Position numbers and translations under genes: made by a program
Shown here: positions 43,781-54,422 of the stretch, piece after piece
How the letters are laid out: each line of letters begins with the position of its first letter
Numbering within the stretch: the stretch's first letter is position 1
Source of the DNA: Betaproteobacteria bacterium HGW-Betaproteobacteria-7
GTDB taxonomy: Bacteria > Pseudomonadota > Gammaproteobacteria > Burkholderiales > Rhodocyclaceae
DNA: 64,000 nt
Reading direction: 5' to 3'
NCBI GenBank assembly: GCA_002840765.1
Contig: PHCE01000013.1
Location: forward strand, 62,001-126,000
Notes under the pieces: model-generated
What the model saw: the letters and a program-made list of their open reading frames with translations, nothing else
The model's database searches: none
Told to the model about the DNA's origin: nothing

Positions 43781-44836
43781 ATGACCATCATCCTGCGCCA
43801 GTCGGCGATCCTGCTCCTCTTCCTGCTGCTGCTCTACGGTCTGGCCCTGGCCGTCGCCGTACCGATTATGTCGCCGCCGGCCGAGACCAATCTCGATACC
43901 GCCGCCGCTGCCCGCTCGCCGTTCATGACCGAGCCGAAATACGCCTTCCTCAGTCGCAGCCGGCTTGATACCGGGGACGACAAGGCCATCCTGCTCGGCG
44001 CCTCCAACGTGCTCGCCGGTTTTCGTCCGGCCCGCCTGCAGCAACTGGTGCCGCAGGCGACGGTGCACAACCTGGCGATCGGCGGCGCCAACATGACCGA
44101 GGTTCGCCAGATGGTGGACCTGGTGCTCGAAGTGCAAAGCCCGGCGGCGCAACGCCGGAACCTGTTCGTCATCGGCGCCTGGTACGGCCTGTTTGCCGAC
44201 GACCGGGCGCGCTGGCACACGCCGGATCGCCATCCCGGCGACACCGATCTCGATATCGAGCGCTACCGCTACGGCTTCTATCGGCGCACCGACGACGGGC
44301 CGGTGGCGCTGCTGCCGCCGCGCTGGCTCGACGCCGGCGTGACGCTGATCAAGCCGTTCCTGCTGGTTGACCGCCTGGCGCGCGACATCGGCAAGGCGCT
44401 ACGCCCGGCCCGCGCCGTCGCCGCCCCGGCCGACCAGGTGCCGGTACCCGGTGTCGAGCGCCAGGCGCAGTACCTGGCGTTCTGGCAAGACTACATGGGC
44501 GGCAGTGGCCGCCTCGAAGCGGCGCCTTTCGCCACGCTGGTGCAAACGATAGCCACCATCCGCGCCAGTGGCGGACGGGTGCTGCTGGTCGACCTGCCCT
44601 TGCCGCGCTGGCATGCCAGCGGCTCACCCTATGAGGCCAGCTACCGCCAGCACTGGGCGGGGTTGCAGCAGCAACTGGCCGGGACCGATGGCGTCGCCTT
44701 CCTGAGCCTGAGCGATGCCGACCGGCCGGAGGATTTTTCCGACGAGGTGCATCCCAAGCCGCGCGTCGCCGAGGGTTGGGCGCGGCGTCTGGCCGGCGTC
44801 CTGAACGATGCGCCCGGCCACTTGGCCCGGCGCTGA
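43781..44836 (+). CDS. SGNH-hydrolase-like acyltransferase partner of the MBOAT protein
   Basis: The ATG at 43781 follows the MBOAT stop by 3 bp. The 351-residue protein has one N-terminal membrane anchor (8-30), so the rest should be periplasmic. It has the SGNH-type nucleophile S75 in LLGASNVLAG, an N-rich block (AIGGANMTE) and the C-terminal D321-x2-H324 in SDEVHPKP, which together suggest a Ser-His-Asp triad. It resembles AlgJ/AlgX/DltD-like proteins that complete polymer acylation. Confidence 0.8.
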   Translation: MTIILRQSAILLLFLLLLYGLALAVAVPIMSPPAETNLDTAAAARSPFMTEPKYAFLSRSRLDTGDDKAILLGASNVLAGFRPARLQQLVPQATVHNLAIGGANMTEVRQMVDLVLEVQSPAAQRRNLFVIGAWYGLFADDRARWHTPDRHPGDTDLDIERYRYGFYRRTDDGPVALLPPRWLDAGVTLIKPFLLVDRLARDIGKALRPARAVAAPADQVPVPGVERQAQYLAFWQDYMGGSGRLEAAPFATLVQTIATIRASGGRVLLVDLPLPRWHASGSPYEASYRQHWAGLQQQLAGTDGVAFLSLSDADRPEDFSDEVHPKPRVAEGWARRLAGVLNDAPGHLARR

Positions 44837-44868
44837 TGCAGTTTTTGATGATTGAAAAGGAGCCGCAA

Positions 44869-45120
44869 ATGAAATCCGACAACAACCTGACGCAGATCTA
44901 CAGCAAGCTGACCGAGATCTTCCGCGACGTCTTTGACGACGACAGCCTGCAGGTGACGCCGGAGCTGACGGCGGCCGATGTCGACGAGTGGGACAGCCTG
45001 AATCACATACGCCTTGTAGTGTCGATCGAGCGCGCCTTCGGGCTGAGCTTCTCGGCAGCGCAGGTTGGCCGCTTGAAGAACGTCGGCGAATTTGCCGAAC
45101 TGATCGTCAGCAAGCTGTGA
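44869..45120 (+). CDS. Acyl carrier protein
   Basis: The ATG at 44869 is preceded by AAGGAG. The 83-residue acidic, helical protein has the phosphopantetheine site DEWDSLNHI with Ser43. It differs from a housekeeping fatty-acid ACP in the motif and in its location inside an EPS operon. A dedicated carrier for a short acyl unit is likely. Its stop overlaps the start of the MaoC-like gene (TGATG). Confidence 0.92.
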   Translation: MKSDNNLTQIYSKLTEIFRDVFDDDSLQVTPELTAADVDEWDSLNHIRLVVSIERAFGLSFSAAQVGRLKNVGEFAELIVSKL

Positions 45121-45548
45121 TGACAGCGGAAAGTCGCGCCATCGCCTGGGGCGAACTGGCGGTCGGCACCGCCGCTAGCATCGATTTCGTCGTCAGCGCC
45201 GAGGAATTGCAGCAATTCGCTACCCTCTCCGGCGACTGCAACCCGCTTCACGTCGACGCCGATTTCGCCCGCAGCAAGGGCTTTGACGACGTCGTCGTCC
45301 ATGGCGCGCTGCTCGTCGCCAAGGTTTCGCAACTGATCGGCATGCACCTGCCCGGTCGCGACAGTGTGTGGACCGGTCTCGCGCTGCAATTCCGCCAGCC
45401 GCTCTACGTCGGCCGCGAAGCGCGGGTCGAAGCCGTCATCCTGCGCCTGTCGCCGGCGACCGGCATGGTGCTGCTCAAACTGACGCTGCGCGCCGGGGAA
45501 GTCCTGCTCGCCAAGGGCGAAGCGGAGGTGCTGCTTGTCCGGTCGTGA
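45120..45548 (+). CDS. MaoC-like hot-dog hydratase/dehydratase
   Basis: This 142-residue protein has a single hot-dog fold with the R-hydratase motif SGDCNPLHVDADFA (D39, H44), followed by VVVHGALLVAKVSQLIG. The MaoC family hydrates enoyl-CoA or enoyl-ACP, or dehydrates 3-hydroxyacyl thioesters. Coupled to an ACP and an SDR, it probably acts on an ACP-bound acyl group. Confidence 0.88.
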   Translation: MTAESRAIAWGELAVGTAASIDFVVSAEELQQFATLSGDCNPLHVDADFARSKGFDDVVVHGALLVAKVSQLIGMHLPGRDSVWTGLALQFRQPLYVGREARVEAVILRLSPATGMVLLKLTLRAGEVLLAKGEAEVLLVRS

Positions 45549-46212
45549 ACGCTTTCTCGTTTCCGGCGGCGCGGGCGGTATCGGCGCCGCCACCTGCGAG
45601 GCGCTGGCCGCCGCCGGCTATTCGCCGGTGGTTGGTTATCACCGTGCGGCGGCGGTGGCGGAAGCCGTCGCTGCGCGCACCGGTGGCCGGGCGCTGGCTC
45701 TCGATCTCGCTGCGGACGACTCGATCGACCGGGCGCTGGCCGAGCTGGCCGGCGCCGAGGGGCGCCTGGCTGGCGCCGTGCTCGCCGGTTCGCCGCCCCT
45801 CACTCTGGCCCCCTTCGGCAAGATCGCGGCGGCCGACCTGCAGGCCCAGTTGCAGGTCAATGTCCTCGGTCCGCAACGCTTGCTCGCCGGCCTCGTCCGC
45901 CAGTGCTGGCGGCCCTACAAGGACGGCGTGGTGATCGGCATCCTGAGCCGGGCGATGGGCGAGGCCGGCAGCGGTGCCGCCTCGGGAATGGGCGCCTACG
46001 TCATCGCCAAGTACGGCATGGCCGGCCTGCTCGCCGTGCTCGCCGCCGACTACCCCTGGCTGCGCGTGCGCTCGGTGCGCCCGGGCTATACCGAAACGCC
46101 GATGCTGGCCGCCTTCGACGAACGCTTTCTCGCCCAGCAACGCGAAAAAACCCCATTCCAGACGCCGCAGGACGTGGCGGCGCAAATCCTGACGGAGATC
46201 AACCGACAATGA
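45535..46212 (+). CDS. SDR oxidoreductase (FabG-like)
   Basis: The start is TTG at 45535, chosen because GGAGGTG lies just upstream and the nucleotide-binding strand begins within ten residues. It overlaps the MaoC-like gene by 14 bp. The 225-residue protein has SGGAGGIGAA (10-19), an N109 in the usual position, S138, and Y155-x3-K159 of the SDR catalytic set. A 3-oxoacyl-ACP reductase role is plausible given the ACP and MaoC partners. The substrate is not known. Confidence 0.87.
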   Translation: MSGRERFLVSGGAGGIGAATCEALAAAGYSPVVGYHRAAAVAEAVAARTGGRALALDLAADDSIDRALAELAGAEGRLAGAVLAGSPPLTLAPFGKIAAADLQAQLQVNVLGPQRLLAGLVRQCWRPYKDGVVIGILSRAMGEAGSGAASGMGAYVIAKYGMAGLLAVLAADYPWLRVRSVRPGYTETPMLAAFDERFLAQQREKTPFQTPQDVAAQILTEINRQ

Positions 46213-48170
46213 GCCAATCTTTATATTCAACGCTGGCCTGGCTGCCGGCGCCGCCCCGGGAGTTCGCCGCCCGCTGCCGCGCGCTGCCGGTCAACGCCGC
46301 CGACCTCGGTTCGCAGCTGCAGGCTCTGGCCGGCTTCGGGCTGGACGAGAACCAGCTCACCCGGCTGTCGCGGAGCATCGAGCAGGCGCGCCAGGATGGC
46401 CGATCGCTGGCGCCGCTGGTGCCGTTCCGCCTCGGCATCGTCAGTAACGCTACCTCGCATTTCCTGGTGCCGGCGCTGGTGGCGACCGCCGCCCGCCATG
46501 GCATTGCGCTCGAATGCATCGAGGCCGGTTTCGACCAGGCGATGCAGGAAGCCCTGGCCGCCGACTCGCCGCTCAACCTCGCCCGACCCGACGCCGTACT
46601 GCTCGCCCTCGACTACCGCGGCCTGCCGCTGCGCACCACGCCGGGCGATGCCGAGGCGGCGCGGCAGACGGTGGCGGCGGCACTCGCACACATTGACCGC
46701 ATCCGCGGCGGCCTGCACGCCAACGGCAAGACTGTCTGCATCCTGCAAACCCTGGCCCGGCCGGTGGAAACGCATTTCGGCAGCCTCGACCTGGTGCTGC
46801 CGGGCACCTTGCGTAGCCTGATCGACGCGATCAACCGCGGCCTCGCCGAACGGGTGGCGGCGAGCAACGACCTGCTCTTCGACGTCGCCGGCCTGGCCGA
46901 AACCGTCGGCCTCGCCGACTGGCATGCGCCGACCCTGTGGAACATGGCCAAGTTGCCCTTTGCCAGCACCTTCCTGCCGCTCTACGCCGACCATGCCTGC
47001 CGGCTGCTGGCGGCGCTGCGCGGCAAGAGCCGGCGCTGCCTGATCCTCGATCTCGACAACACGGTGTGGGGCGGGGTGATCGGCGACGACGGCCTGGAGG
47101 GCATCATCATCGGTCCCGGCGACCCGACCGGCGAGGCCCATCTGGCGGTGCAGCAGACGGCGCTGCACCTGCGCGAACGCGGTGTGGTGCTCGCCGTTTC
47201 CTCGAAGAACACCGACGAGATCGCTCGCCGGCCCTTCCGCGAGCACCCGGAAATGCTGCTGCGCGAGGATCACATCGCCATCTTCCAGGCCAACTGGAAC
47301 GACAAGGCGAGCAACATCAAGGCGATTGCCGAGGCGCTGTCGCTCGGCCTCGATGCCATGACCTTCCTCGACGACAACCCGGTCGAGCGCGGCCTGATCC
47401 GGCAACTGCTGCCGCAGGTGGCGGTGCCCGAACTGCCCGACGATCCGGCGCTGTATGTTCGCACCCTGCTTGCTGGCGGCTATTTCGAAGCCGTCGCCTT
47501 TTCCGTCGAGGACCGTCAGCGCGCCGATTTCTACCAGGACAACGCCCGACGCATCGCCCTCCAGCAGCAGGCCGGCGATGTTGATGGCTATCTCGCCTCG
47601 CTGGCCATGACGCTGACCATCCAGCCCTTCGAGGCCACCGGCCGGGCGCGTATCGCCCAGCTGATCAGCAAGTCGAACCAGTTCAACCTGACCACCCGGC
47701 GTTACAACGAGCCCGAGATTGCCGAGATGGAGGGCGATCCTGATTGCCTGGCCTGGCAGATCCGGCTGGCCGACGCCTTCGGCGACAACGGCATGATCAG
47801 CGTCGTCATCTGCCAGCGTGCCGGCAGCGACTGGCAGATCGACACCTGGCTGATGAGTTGCCGCGTGCTCGGCCGCCGGGTCGAAGAGGCGGTACTCCAG
47901 GAATTACTGGCTGCGGCACGCCGCCAGGGCATCGAGCGGCTGGTCGGCGGTTACCGCCCCAGCGGGCGCAACCAGCTGGTCGAGGGGCATTACCGGAAGC
48001 TCGGTTTCACGCTGCTGACGCAGCATCCGGACGGCCGCAGCGAGTGGGCCCTGAATGTCGCCGAGGCCGAGCCGGTCGGCAATCTACCGATGGATATCCG
48101 CCACCTCGGTGTCGCCGGCAGCTCGCCGGCACCTCAGAGGTCGAGCTGCAGCGCCGCCAGCCGGGCGTAG
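46209..48170 (+). CDS. FkbH-like HAD-IIIC protein (glyceryl-ACP type)
   Basis: The ATG at 46209 overlaps the SDR stop by 4 bp. The 653-residue protein has an N-terminal SGNH-like region, a central HAD domain with LDLDNTVWGGVIGDDG (D281, D283, T285), SSKNTDEI and TFLDDNPVERGL, and a C-terminal acyltransferase-like (GNAT) domain from about residue 490. FkbH proteins load glycerate from 1,3-bisphosphoglycerate onto an ACP after dephosphorylation. Related proteins make other ACP-bound hydroxyacyl units. The last 12 or so codons overlap the 3' end of the convergent ABC gene. Confidence 0.88.
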   Translation: MSQSLYSTLAWLPAPPREFAARCRALPVNAADLGSQLQALAGFGLDENQLTRLSRSIEQARQDGRSLAPLVPFRLGIVSNATSHFLVPALVATAARHGIALECIEAGFDQAMQEALAADSPLNLARPDAVLLALDYRGLPLRTTPGDAEAARQTVAAALAHIDRIRGGLHANGKTVCILQTLARPVETHFGSLDLVLPGTLRSLIDAINRGLAERVAASNDLLFDVAGLAETVGLADWHAPTLWNMAKLPFASTFLPLYADHACRLLAALRGKSRRCLILDLDNTVWGGVIGDDGLEGIIIGPGDPTGEAHLAVQQTALHLRERGVVLAVSSKNTDEIARRPFREHPEMLLREDHIAIFQANWNDKASNIKAIAEALSLGLDAMTFLDDNPVERGLIRQLLPQVAVPELPDDPALYVRTLLAGGYFEAVAFSVEDRQRADFYQDNARRIALQQQAGDVDGYLASLAMTLTIQPFEATGRARIAQLISKSNQFNLTTRRYNEPEIAEMEGDPDCLAWQIRLADAFGDNGMISVVICQRAGSDWQIDTWLMSCRVLGRRVEEAVLQELLAAARRQGIERLVGGYRPSGRNQLVEGHYRKLGFTLLTQHPDGRSEWALNVAEAEPVGNLPMDIRHLGVAGSSPAPQRSSCSAASRA

Positions 48171-49975
48171 AGGCCGCCCTGTCGGCGCAGGTCATCCGGG
48201 GTGCCGGTTTCGACGATGCGGCCGCGTTCCATGACCACGATGCGGTCGACTTTCTGCACCGTCGCCAGGCGGTGGGCGATGATCAGCGTCGTCCGCCCCT
48301 GCATGGCGGCAGCCAGACCTTTCTGGACGAGGATTTCCGATTCGGCGTCGAGGGCGCTGGTGGCTTCGTCGAGCAGCAGCAGGCGGGCGCCCTTGAGCAT
48401 GGCGCGGGCAATGGCGATGCGCTGGCGCTGGCCGCCGGAAAGCCGGGTGCCGCGCTCGCCGAGGAAAGTCTGGTAGCCCTCGGGCAGGCGGTCGATGAAC
48501 TCGTCCACCAACGCCGCCTTGGCCGCCGCAATGACTTCCGCGTCGCTGGCATCGGCCCGGCCGTAGCGGATGTTCTCCAGGGCGTTGGCGGAAAAGATCA
48601 CCGGCTCCTGGGAGACGATGGCGATGTCCTTGCGCAGATCGTGCAGGCTCATTTGGCGGATGTCCTGGCCATTGATCCGGATGCTGCCGGCGGAGGCCTC
48701 GTAATAGCGCAGCAAAAGCTGGAAGAGGCTGGTCTTGCCGGCGCCCGACGGGCCGACCAGGGCGACGCTCTCGCCGGGGGCGATGTCCAGGCAGATGTCT
48801 TCCAGGGCCGGGGTCTGCAGCCGGGCCGGGTAGGCGAAGGTGACATGCTCGAAGCGGATCGCCGCCTGAGTCGAGATTGCCGGGGTGAGCGGCACCGGCG
48901 CTTCAACGATGGCCGATTCGGCATGCAGCAGTTCGAGCAGTCGTTCGGCCGCCCCGGCGGCGCGCATGACGTCGCCCCAGACTTCGGCCATGGTGCCGAC
49001 GGCGCCGGCGACCAGCGCCGCGTAGAGGACGAAGGAGGCCAGTTCGCCGACGCTGAGCAGGCCGTCGTGCACCTGGCGGGCGCCGATCCACAGCACGAAG
49101 ATGATGGTGCCCATGACTGCCGTGATGATCAGCCCGGTCAGCGCGGCGCGCACGCGGGTGCGGCGGATTGCCGTCAGGAAGCTGGTTTCGCTGCGCTCGG
49201 CGAAGCGTCGGGCCTCGTGCCGTTCCTGCGTGTAGGCCTGCACCGTCGGCATGGCGTTGAGGATTTCGCCGGCCAGCGCCGAGGCATCGGCGATCCGGTC
49301 CTGCGCTTCGCGCGAAAGTTTGCGCACGCGCCGCCCGATCAGCAGGATGGGCAGGATCAACAGCGCCATCAGGCCGAGGTTCAGCGCGAACAGGTAGAAG
49401 CTGGTCACCGCCAGCATGAGCATGCCGCCGATGAACTGGAACAGGCTGCGCAGCCCCATCGACACCGAACTGCCGACGACGGTCTGGATCAGCGTCGTGT
49501 CGCCGGTCAGCCGGGAGAGTACCTCGCCGGTCTGCAGCGTCTCGAAAAACTGCGGCGACTGGCCGAGCACCCGCGCGTAGACGGCGCTGCGCAGATCGGC
49601 GGTGGCCCGTTCGCCGATCCACGACACGGTGTAGTAGCGCGCCGCCACGGCCAGCGCCCACAAGGCGGCGAGGCCGAACAGGGCGATGAAGTGGCCGTCC
49701 AGGCTGAGTGCGCCGAGCAGGCTGCCGGACGCCGGCGGGCGTTCGCCGAAGCCGAAATCGATCAGGTCGCGAAAAGCCAGCGGCACCACCAGGATGGTCG
49801 CCGACGCCAGGCACAATAGCCCGAAGGCCAGAGCGATGCGCGCCCGGTAGGGACGCAGGAACGGCCACAGGCCAGTCAGTGCGGAGAGGCGGCGAGGGGC
49901 GGAGGAGGGATCGGCGGAGGCGAGGGACATCGGTGCTTTGCAGGCGGCGGACGGGGCGGGCAGCGGGTCCGTCAT
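48134..49975 (-). CDS. ABC exporter half-transporter (MsbA/lipid-export-like)
   Basis: This 613-residue protein has six membrane helices (about 45-330) fused to an ATPase domain with Walker A GPSGAGKTS, signature LSGGQRQRIAIARAML, Walker B LLLLDEATSALD and the switch His in IIAHRLATV. A start at 49930 (MSLASADPSS) is also possible. It should act as a homodimer that exports a lipid or amphiphile. It converges on the EPS operon and its 3' end overlaps the FkbH-like gene by 37 bp, so it is not obviously part of that operon. Confidence 0.88.
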   Translation of the reverse strand: MTDPLPAPSAACKAPMSLASADPSSAPRRLSALTGLWPFLRPYRARIALAFGLLCLASATILVVPLAFRDLIDFGFGERPPASGSLLGALSLDGHFIALFGLAALWALAVAARYYTVSWIGERATADLRSAVYARVLGQSPQFFETLQTGEVLSRLTGDTTLIQTVVGSSVSMGLRSLFQFIGGMLMLAVTSFYLFALNLGLMALLILPILLIGRRVRKLSREAQDRIADASALAGEILNAMPTVQAYTQERHEARRFAERSETSFLTAIRRTRVRAALTGLIITAVMGTIIFVLWIGARQVHDGLLSVGELASFVLYAALVAGAVGTMAEVWGDVMRAAGAAERLLELLHAESAIVEAPVPLTPAISTQAAIRFEHVTFAYPARLQTPALEDICLDIAPGESVALVGPSGAGKTSLFQLLLRYYEASAGSIRINGQDIRQMSLHDLRKDIAIVSQEPVIFSANALENIRYGRADASDAEVIAAAKAALVDEFIDRLPEGYQTFLGERGTRLSGGQRQRIAIARAMLKGARLLLLDEATSALDAESEILVQKGLAAAMQGRTTLIIAHRLATVQKVDRIVVMERGRIVETGTPDDLRRQGGLYARLAALQLDL

Positions 49976-50101
49976 TCTGCGCCCGGGAAGAACTTCCGCT
50001 GCACGTTTTATTGCATCGGCATCGCACCTTTTTCGCCTAATGCGGTCGAAACCCCGTTGGTCAGGCTGCCTGCTGGCCCGCTACCACCACGGGAGGTTCA
50101 C

Positions 50102-50353
50102 ATGTCGAAATGGATCCACTTGCTGTCGATGTCCTTCATTACCGCCATTCTCGGAGAAATTGTCTTTTTCGCCTTCATCGATCCGCAGCTCCTCTACCTG
50201 TTCGGCGAACCGGTCGAGTGGAGCCCGTTAGTCGTCTATTCCGTTGGCTTCTTCATGTTCTGGAGCCTGACCGCACTGACGGCCGGCCTGGTCGTCCTGA
50301 TGCAGAAGTCGGCAACGGAAGTCAATCGCGAACCGCAAGCCCGGGCACGCTGA
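50102..50353 (+). CDS. Small two-helix inner membrane protein, unknown
   Basis: The ATG at 50102 has GGGAGG 8 bases upstream, which rules out an earlier in-frame start. The 83-residue protein has two hydrophobic helices (about 8-28 and 42-66) joined by a short acidic loop, and a polar C-terminal tail. I do not recognise the family. It is isolated, divergent from the ABC exporter gene and convergent with the large kinase gene. Confidence 0.72.
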   Translation: MSKWIHLLSMSFITAILGEIVFFAFIDPQLLYLFGEPVEWSPLVVYSVGFFMFWSLTALTAGLVVLMQKSATEVNREPQARAR

Positions 50354-50393
50354 ATTTCGTGTTGCCCGAGCTGTGTCATGAACACCGGCTCGG

Positions 50394-53300
50394 CTACTTG
50401 ACCAGACGTTTCTTGCGCTTGCGGGTGGACAGCTGGGTTTCGATAACTTCGGCCGGCAAGGGCTTGGAAAACAGGTAGCCCTGCAACTGGTCGCATTTCA
50501 GCCGGGCCAGGGTTTCTTGCTGGGCAACGGTTTCGACGCCTTCGGCGACGACGTTCATGCGCAGGCTGTGGGCCAGGGCGAGGATGCCGGTGACGATGGC
50601 GACAGCGTCCTCGTCGTCCGGGATGTCCTGGATGAAGGAGCGGTCGATTTTCAGTGTGTTGGCCGGCAGATGCTTGAGATATGAGAGCGAGGAATAGCCG
50701 GTGCCGAAGTCGTCGATCGACAGCTTGATGCCGAGATTGCGCAGGTCGCGCAGCAGGTCGATGTTTTCCGCTGCGTGGGCCATCAGCACGCTTTCGGTGA
50801 TTTCAAGGACCAGCGCCGAGGGCGGCAGGCCGCTGTCGGCGAGGGCGCGCTGGACGATCTCGCGCAGGTCGGGCTGTTCCAGTTGCCGTGCCGACAGATT
50901 GACGGCGACGTGCAGGTCATCAAGGCCATTGTCGAGCCAGGTTCGCGCCTGGAAGCAGGCGCTGCGCAGCACGCGCTCGCCGAGTGGCAGGATCAGGCCG
51001 GTTTCCTCGGCGATGGGAATGAATTCGGCCGGCGAGATGATGCCCTGTTCCGGGTGCAGCCAGCGCACCAGGGCTTCGACGCCCGCGATCCGGCCGCTGG
51101 CGGTGTCGATCACCGATTGGTAGAAGACGGTGATCTCGTCGCGTTCCAGCGCCCGGCGCAGATCGTTCTCCAGCTTGAGGCGGTCGGAGAGGGCCGATTC
51201 CATCGTCGATTCGTAGTAGCAGAAATCACTGCCGCTCTGTTTGGCGCGATACATCGCGGTGTCGGCGTGACGCAGCAGATCGCTGACGTCAGTGCCGTCG
51301 TCGGGATAGAGCGAGATGCCGATGCTGGCGGTCATGACCATTTCCTGGCCGGCGATGACCAGGGGCGCCGAGACGGTGCGGCAGATGTTCTGGGCGACGC
51401 TGGCGGCGACGCCGGGATTGGGCAGTTCGTCGAGGAGGATGGTGAACTCGTCGCCACCCAGGCGGGCCACGCAGTCGTCGGCGCGGACGCAACCTCGCAG
51501 GCGCTGGGCCATGGTCGTCAGCAACTGGTCGCCGGCTTCGTGGCCGAGGGTGTCGTTGATGTACTTGAAGCGGTCGAGATCGAGGAAGAGCAGGGCCAGG
51601 ATGCCGTCGCGGGCCTGGCAGCGGTCGATCGCGTGATTGAGTTGTTTGACGAAGAGCAGGCGGTTGGGTAGGCCGGTCAGCGTGTCGTTGTAGGCCAGTT
51701 GATGGACATGGCGCTCGGCGCGGGTGGCGTCGATGACGCGGCGGACGCGCTGATTGACCACCGACAGGTGAATGGGCTTGGGAATGAAGTCGCTGGCGCC
51801 GGATTCGAAGGCGCGCTCGATCGACTGACGGTCTTCGAGGGCGGTGATCATGAGCACCGGGATGTCTTTCCACAGCGGATGTTGTTTCAGTGCGCTGCAG
51901 GCGGCGAAGCCGTCCATCACCGGCATCAGCGCATCCATCAGGATGGCGTCGGCCGAATGATCTGCCAGCCAGTTCAGGGCCTCGGTGCCATCCCCCGCCT
52001 CTTCGACGCGGAAACCGCTCAGGTGCAGGGCGTGGCGCAGCGCCGAACGGGTGCTGCGGTCATCGTCGACGACCAGCACGACGGCGGCGTCGGAAGTCGG
52101 CTCGGGCAAGCTGGGCGGCTCATCCAGTTCGGCCATCAGCGTCGGTTCGATGAGGGCGAATTCGGTGCGCAGGCGCAACAGTAGTTCGCTGCTATCGCCG
52201 AGTGTGCCGGCTTCGGCGTGCGCTTCCATTTCGCGGGCGGCACTGGCCATGGCCAGGGCGCCGAGGTTGCCGGCGGCACCCTTGATGACGTGGGCAATGC
52301 GGCGCAGCGTAGCGCTGTCGCCCTCGGCGATGGCGCCTTCCAGCTCGTGCAGATAACCGGGCATGTCTTCGAGGAAGGGGCGGATGGCTTCGCTGATGGC
52401 CTCTCCCAGGCATTCGCGCAGGCGTTCGAGGACGGCGTTGTCGAACGGCTGGTTGCTGGCGGTGGCAGCGGGCGGCAGCCCGTGCTCGGCCGGGGTTGAC
52501 CAGAGTAGCCAGCGCTGGAGGTGCTCGGTCAGCGCCTCGAGGGTCAGCGGCTTGGCCAGATGGTCGTCCATGCCGGCAGCTTTGCAACGTTCGATATCGG
52601 CGGCCAGGGTGTTGGCAGTCATGGCGATGATCGGTGTGCGCCGGCCGCTGTCGGCTTCCAGGCCGCGGATTGCGGCAGTCGCCTGGTAACCGTCCATTTC
52701 CGGCATCGAGCAGTCCATCAGGATCAGGTCCCAGTTGCCTTCATGCCAGCGGGTGACAGCTTCGACGCCGTTGCGGGCGATGCTGCTGCTGCAACCGAGC
52801 AGGTGCAGCATGCCGGCGGCGACCGCCTGGTTGGTGGCGTTGTCTTCGGCGATCAGGATGCGGGCGCTGCGGTTGATGCGTTTCTCGTCGGGGCCCTGGC
52901 GTGTGGCCGGCAGCGATTTGCCCGGCCGGCAGGGGATGGAGAACCAGAAGCTGCTGCCTTCGCCAGGGGTGCTGGTGACGCCGATTTCGCCGCCGAGCAG
53001 GCTGACGATCTGCTTGCTGATGGCCAGGCCGAGACCGCTGCCGCCGTAGCGACGGGTGGTCGACGTGTCGGCCTGGGTGAAGGAATCGAAAATGGCGAAC
53101 TGCTGCTCCTCGGTGATGCCGATGCCGGTATCGCGTACGGTGAAGCGCAAGTTCCCGTCATCGGCGCTGCGCACGACGCTCAGGCTGACCGAACCGCGCT
53201 CGGTGAATTTCAGGGCGTTGCCGAGCAGATTGATCAGCACCTGGCGCAGGCGGGCCGGGTCACCGCAAAGGACTGGTGGCAGATCGGCGGCAAGCTGAAC

Positions 53301-54416
53301 GTCGAGGCTCAGGCCCTTGCTCGCCGCTGTATTGGCGAACATGCCGATGACCCCGTCAACCAGCGGCGGCAAGGCGAAGTCGCTGGCGTCGATCTCCATA
53401 CGGCCGGCTTCCAGACGGGAGAAATCGAGAATGTTGTTGATCAGTTCCAGCAGGTATTGCGAAGAATCCCAGGCGAGGCCGAGCAATTCCGCCTGTTCGG
53501 CATTCATCGGCCCGGTCTTCAGCATGTCCAGCGTGCCGATCACGCCATTCAGCGGTGTCCGGATCTCATGGCTGACGGTGGCCGCGAAATCCGCCTTGAG
53601 CTTGGCGAAGCGCAGGGCGCCGTCGCGGGCGCTGCGCAGTTCCTGCTCGCGCTGCTCCAAGGCTTCCATCATGCTGTTGAAGGCGTGGGCCATCTCGGCC
53701 AGGTCGCGCGGTCCGGCGAGGTCGGCACGCAGGCCGATCTCGCCTTTCTCGGCGCGGGCCATGGTCGCCGACAGGTTGGACAGTGGCCGGATCAGGCGCC
53801 ATGCCAACAGGCGCAGGCCGAAGAGGAAAAGGGCGGCGAAGGCGATACCGGCGGTGAAATTGACGATGAAGACTTCTCTGATCAGCGCTTTGAGCGTCGC
53901 CTTGCTTTGCTCGATGACGACGTAGCCGAGCAGGATGTCCTTGCGTTCAGTGGTTTCGAACGGTGAATCGGGGCCGGAAATCGACCAGACAGGTGCCACG
54001 AAGCGCCAGCCAGCGGAGTTTTCTTCCTCCAGATAGGCGTCGTGAGCGTTTGGTGGCGGATGGCTGGCGACGTGCTTGTCATCGAAGGCAGCGCCGCGTT
54101 CGAGCAGCATCCGGCCGTCGGTGTGGCGGATCTCGATGCGGGTGATGTCAGGAAAGGCTGAGGCCGCCGCCAAGGCTTCCGAAACGTTCTCGGCCGAACC
54201 GAAGACCAGGGCCAGGCGGCTCTGCACGGCCAGGTTCTGCGAGATGCGCAGGCCGTCCTCCAGCTTGCTGGCGTAGAGCTGGCGACTGCCTTGCCAGGAG
54301 GTGACCAGCGCCGCCAGCAGGGAAACGCAGAGGACACCGACGGAGAAGAGGATCGCCAGCTGGCGGCGGAAGGTGGCCTTCCGATAACGGCCTAGCAAGG
54401 CGGACAGCCACGCCAT
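50394..54416 (-). CDS. Giant hybrid histidine kinase / HPt / dual receiver / GGDEF-EAL protein
   Basis: This 1340-residue protein chains a phosphorelay to c-di-GMP turnover. Two membrane helices (20-42 and about 182-205) flank a periplasmic domain, followed by HAMP (205-260) and HisKA with H283 ([10 protein letters not shown]). Next are HATPase (GGSGLGLAI), receiver 1 with D568, an HPt domain with H709 ([14 protein letters not shown]) and receiver 2 with D828. GGDEF (987-991, preceded by I-site RADD at 978-981) and EAL (1114-1116) complete it. All catalytic motifs look intact. It is the third gene of an operon with a TonB receptor and a binding protein, so its periplasmic sensor may read a ligand captured by those partners. 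Confidence 0.93.
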   Translation of the reverse strand: MAWLSALLGRYRKATFRRQLAILFSVGVLCVSLLAALVTSWQGSRQLYASKLEDGLRISQNLAVQSRLALVFGSAENVSEALAAASAFPDITRIEIRHTDGRMLLERGAAFDDKHVASHPPPNAHDAYLEEENSAGWRFVAPVWSISGPDSPFETTERKDILLGYVVIEQSKATLKALIREVFIVNFTAGIAFAALFLFGLRLLAWRLIRPLSNLSATMARAEKGEIGLRADLAGPRDLAEMAHAFNSMMEALEQREQELRSARDGALRFAKLKADFAATVSHEIRTPLNGVIGTLDMLKTGPMNAEQAELLGLAWDSSQYLLELINNILDFSRLEAGRMEIDASDFALPPLVDGVIGMFANTAASKGLSLDVQLAADLPPVLCGDPARLRQVLINLLGNALKFTERGSVSLSVVRSADDGNLRFTVRDTGIGITEEQQFAIFDSFTQADTSTTRRYGGSGLGLAISKQIVSLLGGEIGVTSTPGEGSSFWFSIPCRPGKSLPATRQGPDEKRINRSARILIAEDNATNQAVAAGMLHLLGCSSSIARNGVEAVTRWHEGNWDLILMDCSMPEMDGYQATAAIRGLEADSGRRTPIIAMTANTLAADIERCKAAGMDDHLAKPLTLEALTEHLQRWLLWSTPAEHGLPPAATASNQPFDNAVLERLRECLGEAISEAIRPFLEDMPGYLHELEGAIAEGDSATLRRIAHVIKGAAGNLGALAMASAAREMEAHAEAGTLGDSSELLLRLRTEFALIEPTLMAELDEPPSLPEPTSDAAVVLVVDDDRSTRSALRHALHLSGFRVEEAGDGTEALNWLADHSADAILMDALMPVMDGFAACSALKQHPLWKDIPVLMITALEDRQSIERAFESGASDFIPKPIHLSVVNQRVRRVIDATRAERHVHQLAYNDTLTGLPNRLLFVKQLNHAIDRCQARDGILALLFLDLDRFKYINDTLGHEAGDQLLTTMAQRLRGCVRADDCVARLGGDEFTILLDELPNPGVAASVAQNICRTVSAPLVIAGQEMVMTASIGISLYPDDGTDVSDLLRHADTAMYRAKQSGSDFCYYESTMESALSDRLKLENDLRRALERDEITVFYQSVIDTASGRIAGVEALVRWLHPEQGIISPAEFIPIAEETGLILPLGERVLRSACFQARTWLDNGLDDLHVAVNLSARQLEQPDLREIVQRALADSGLPPSALVLEITESVLMAHAAENIDLLRDLRNLGIKLSIDDFGTGYSSLSYLKHLPANTLKIDRSFIQDIPDDEDAVAIVTGILALAHSLRMNVVAEGVETVAQQETLARLKCDQLQGYLFSKPLPAEVIETQLSTRKRKKRLVK

Positions 54417-54422
54417 CGTCGC

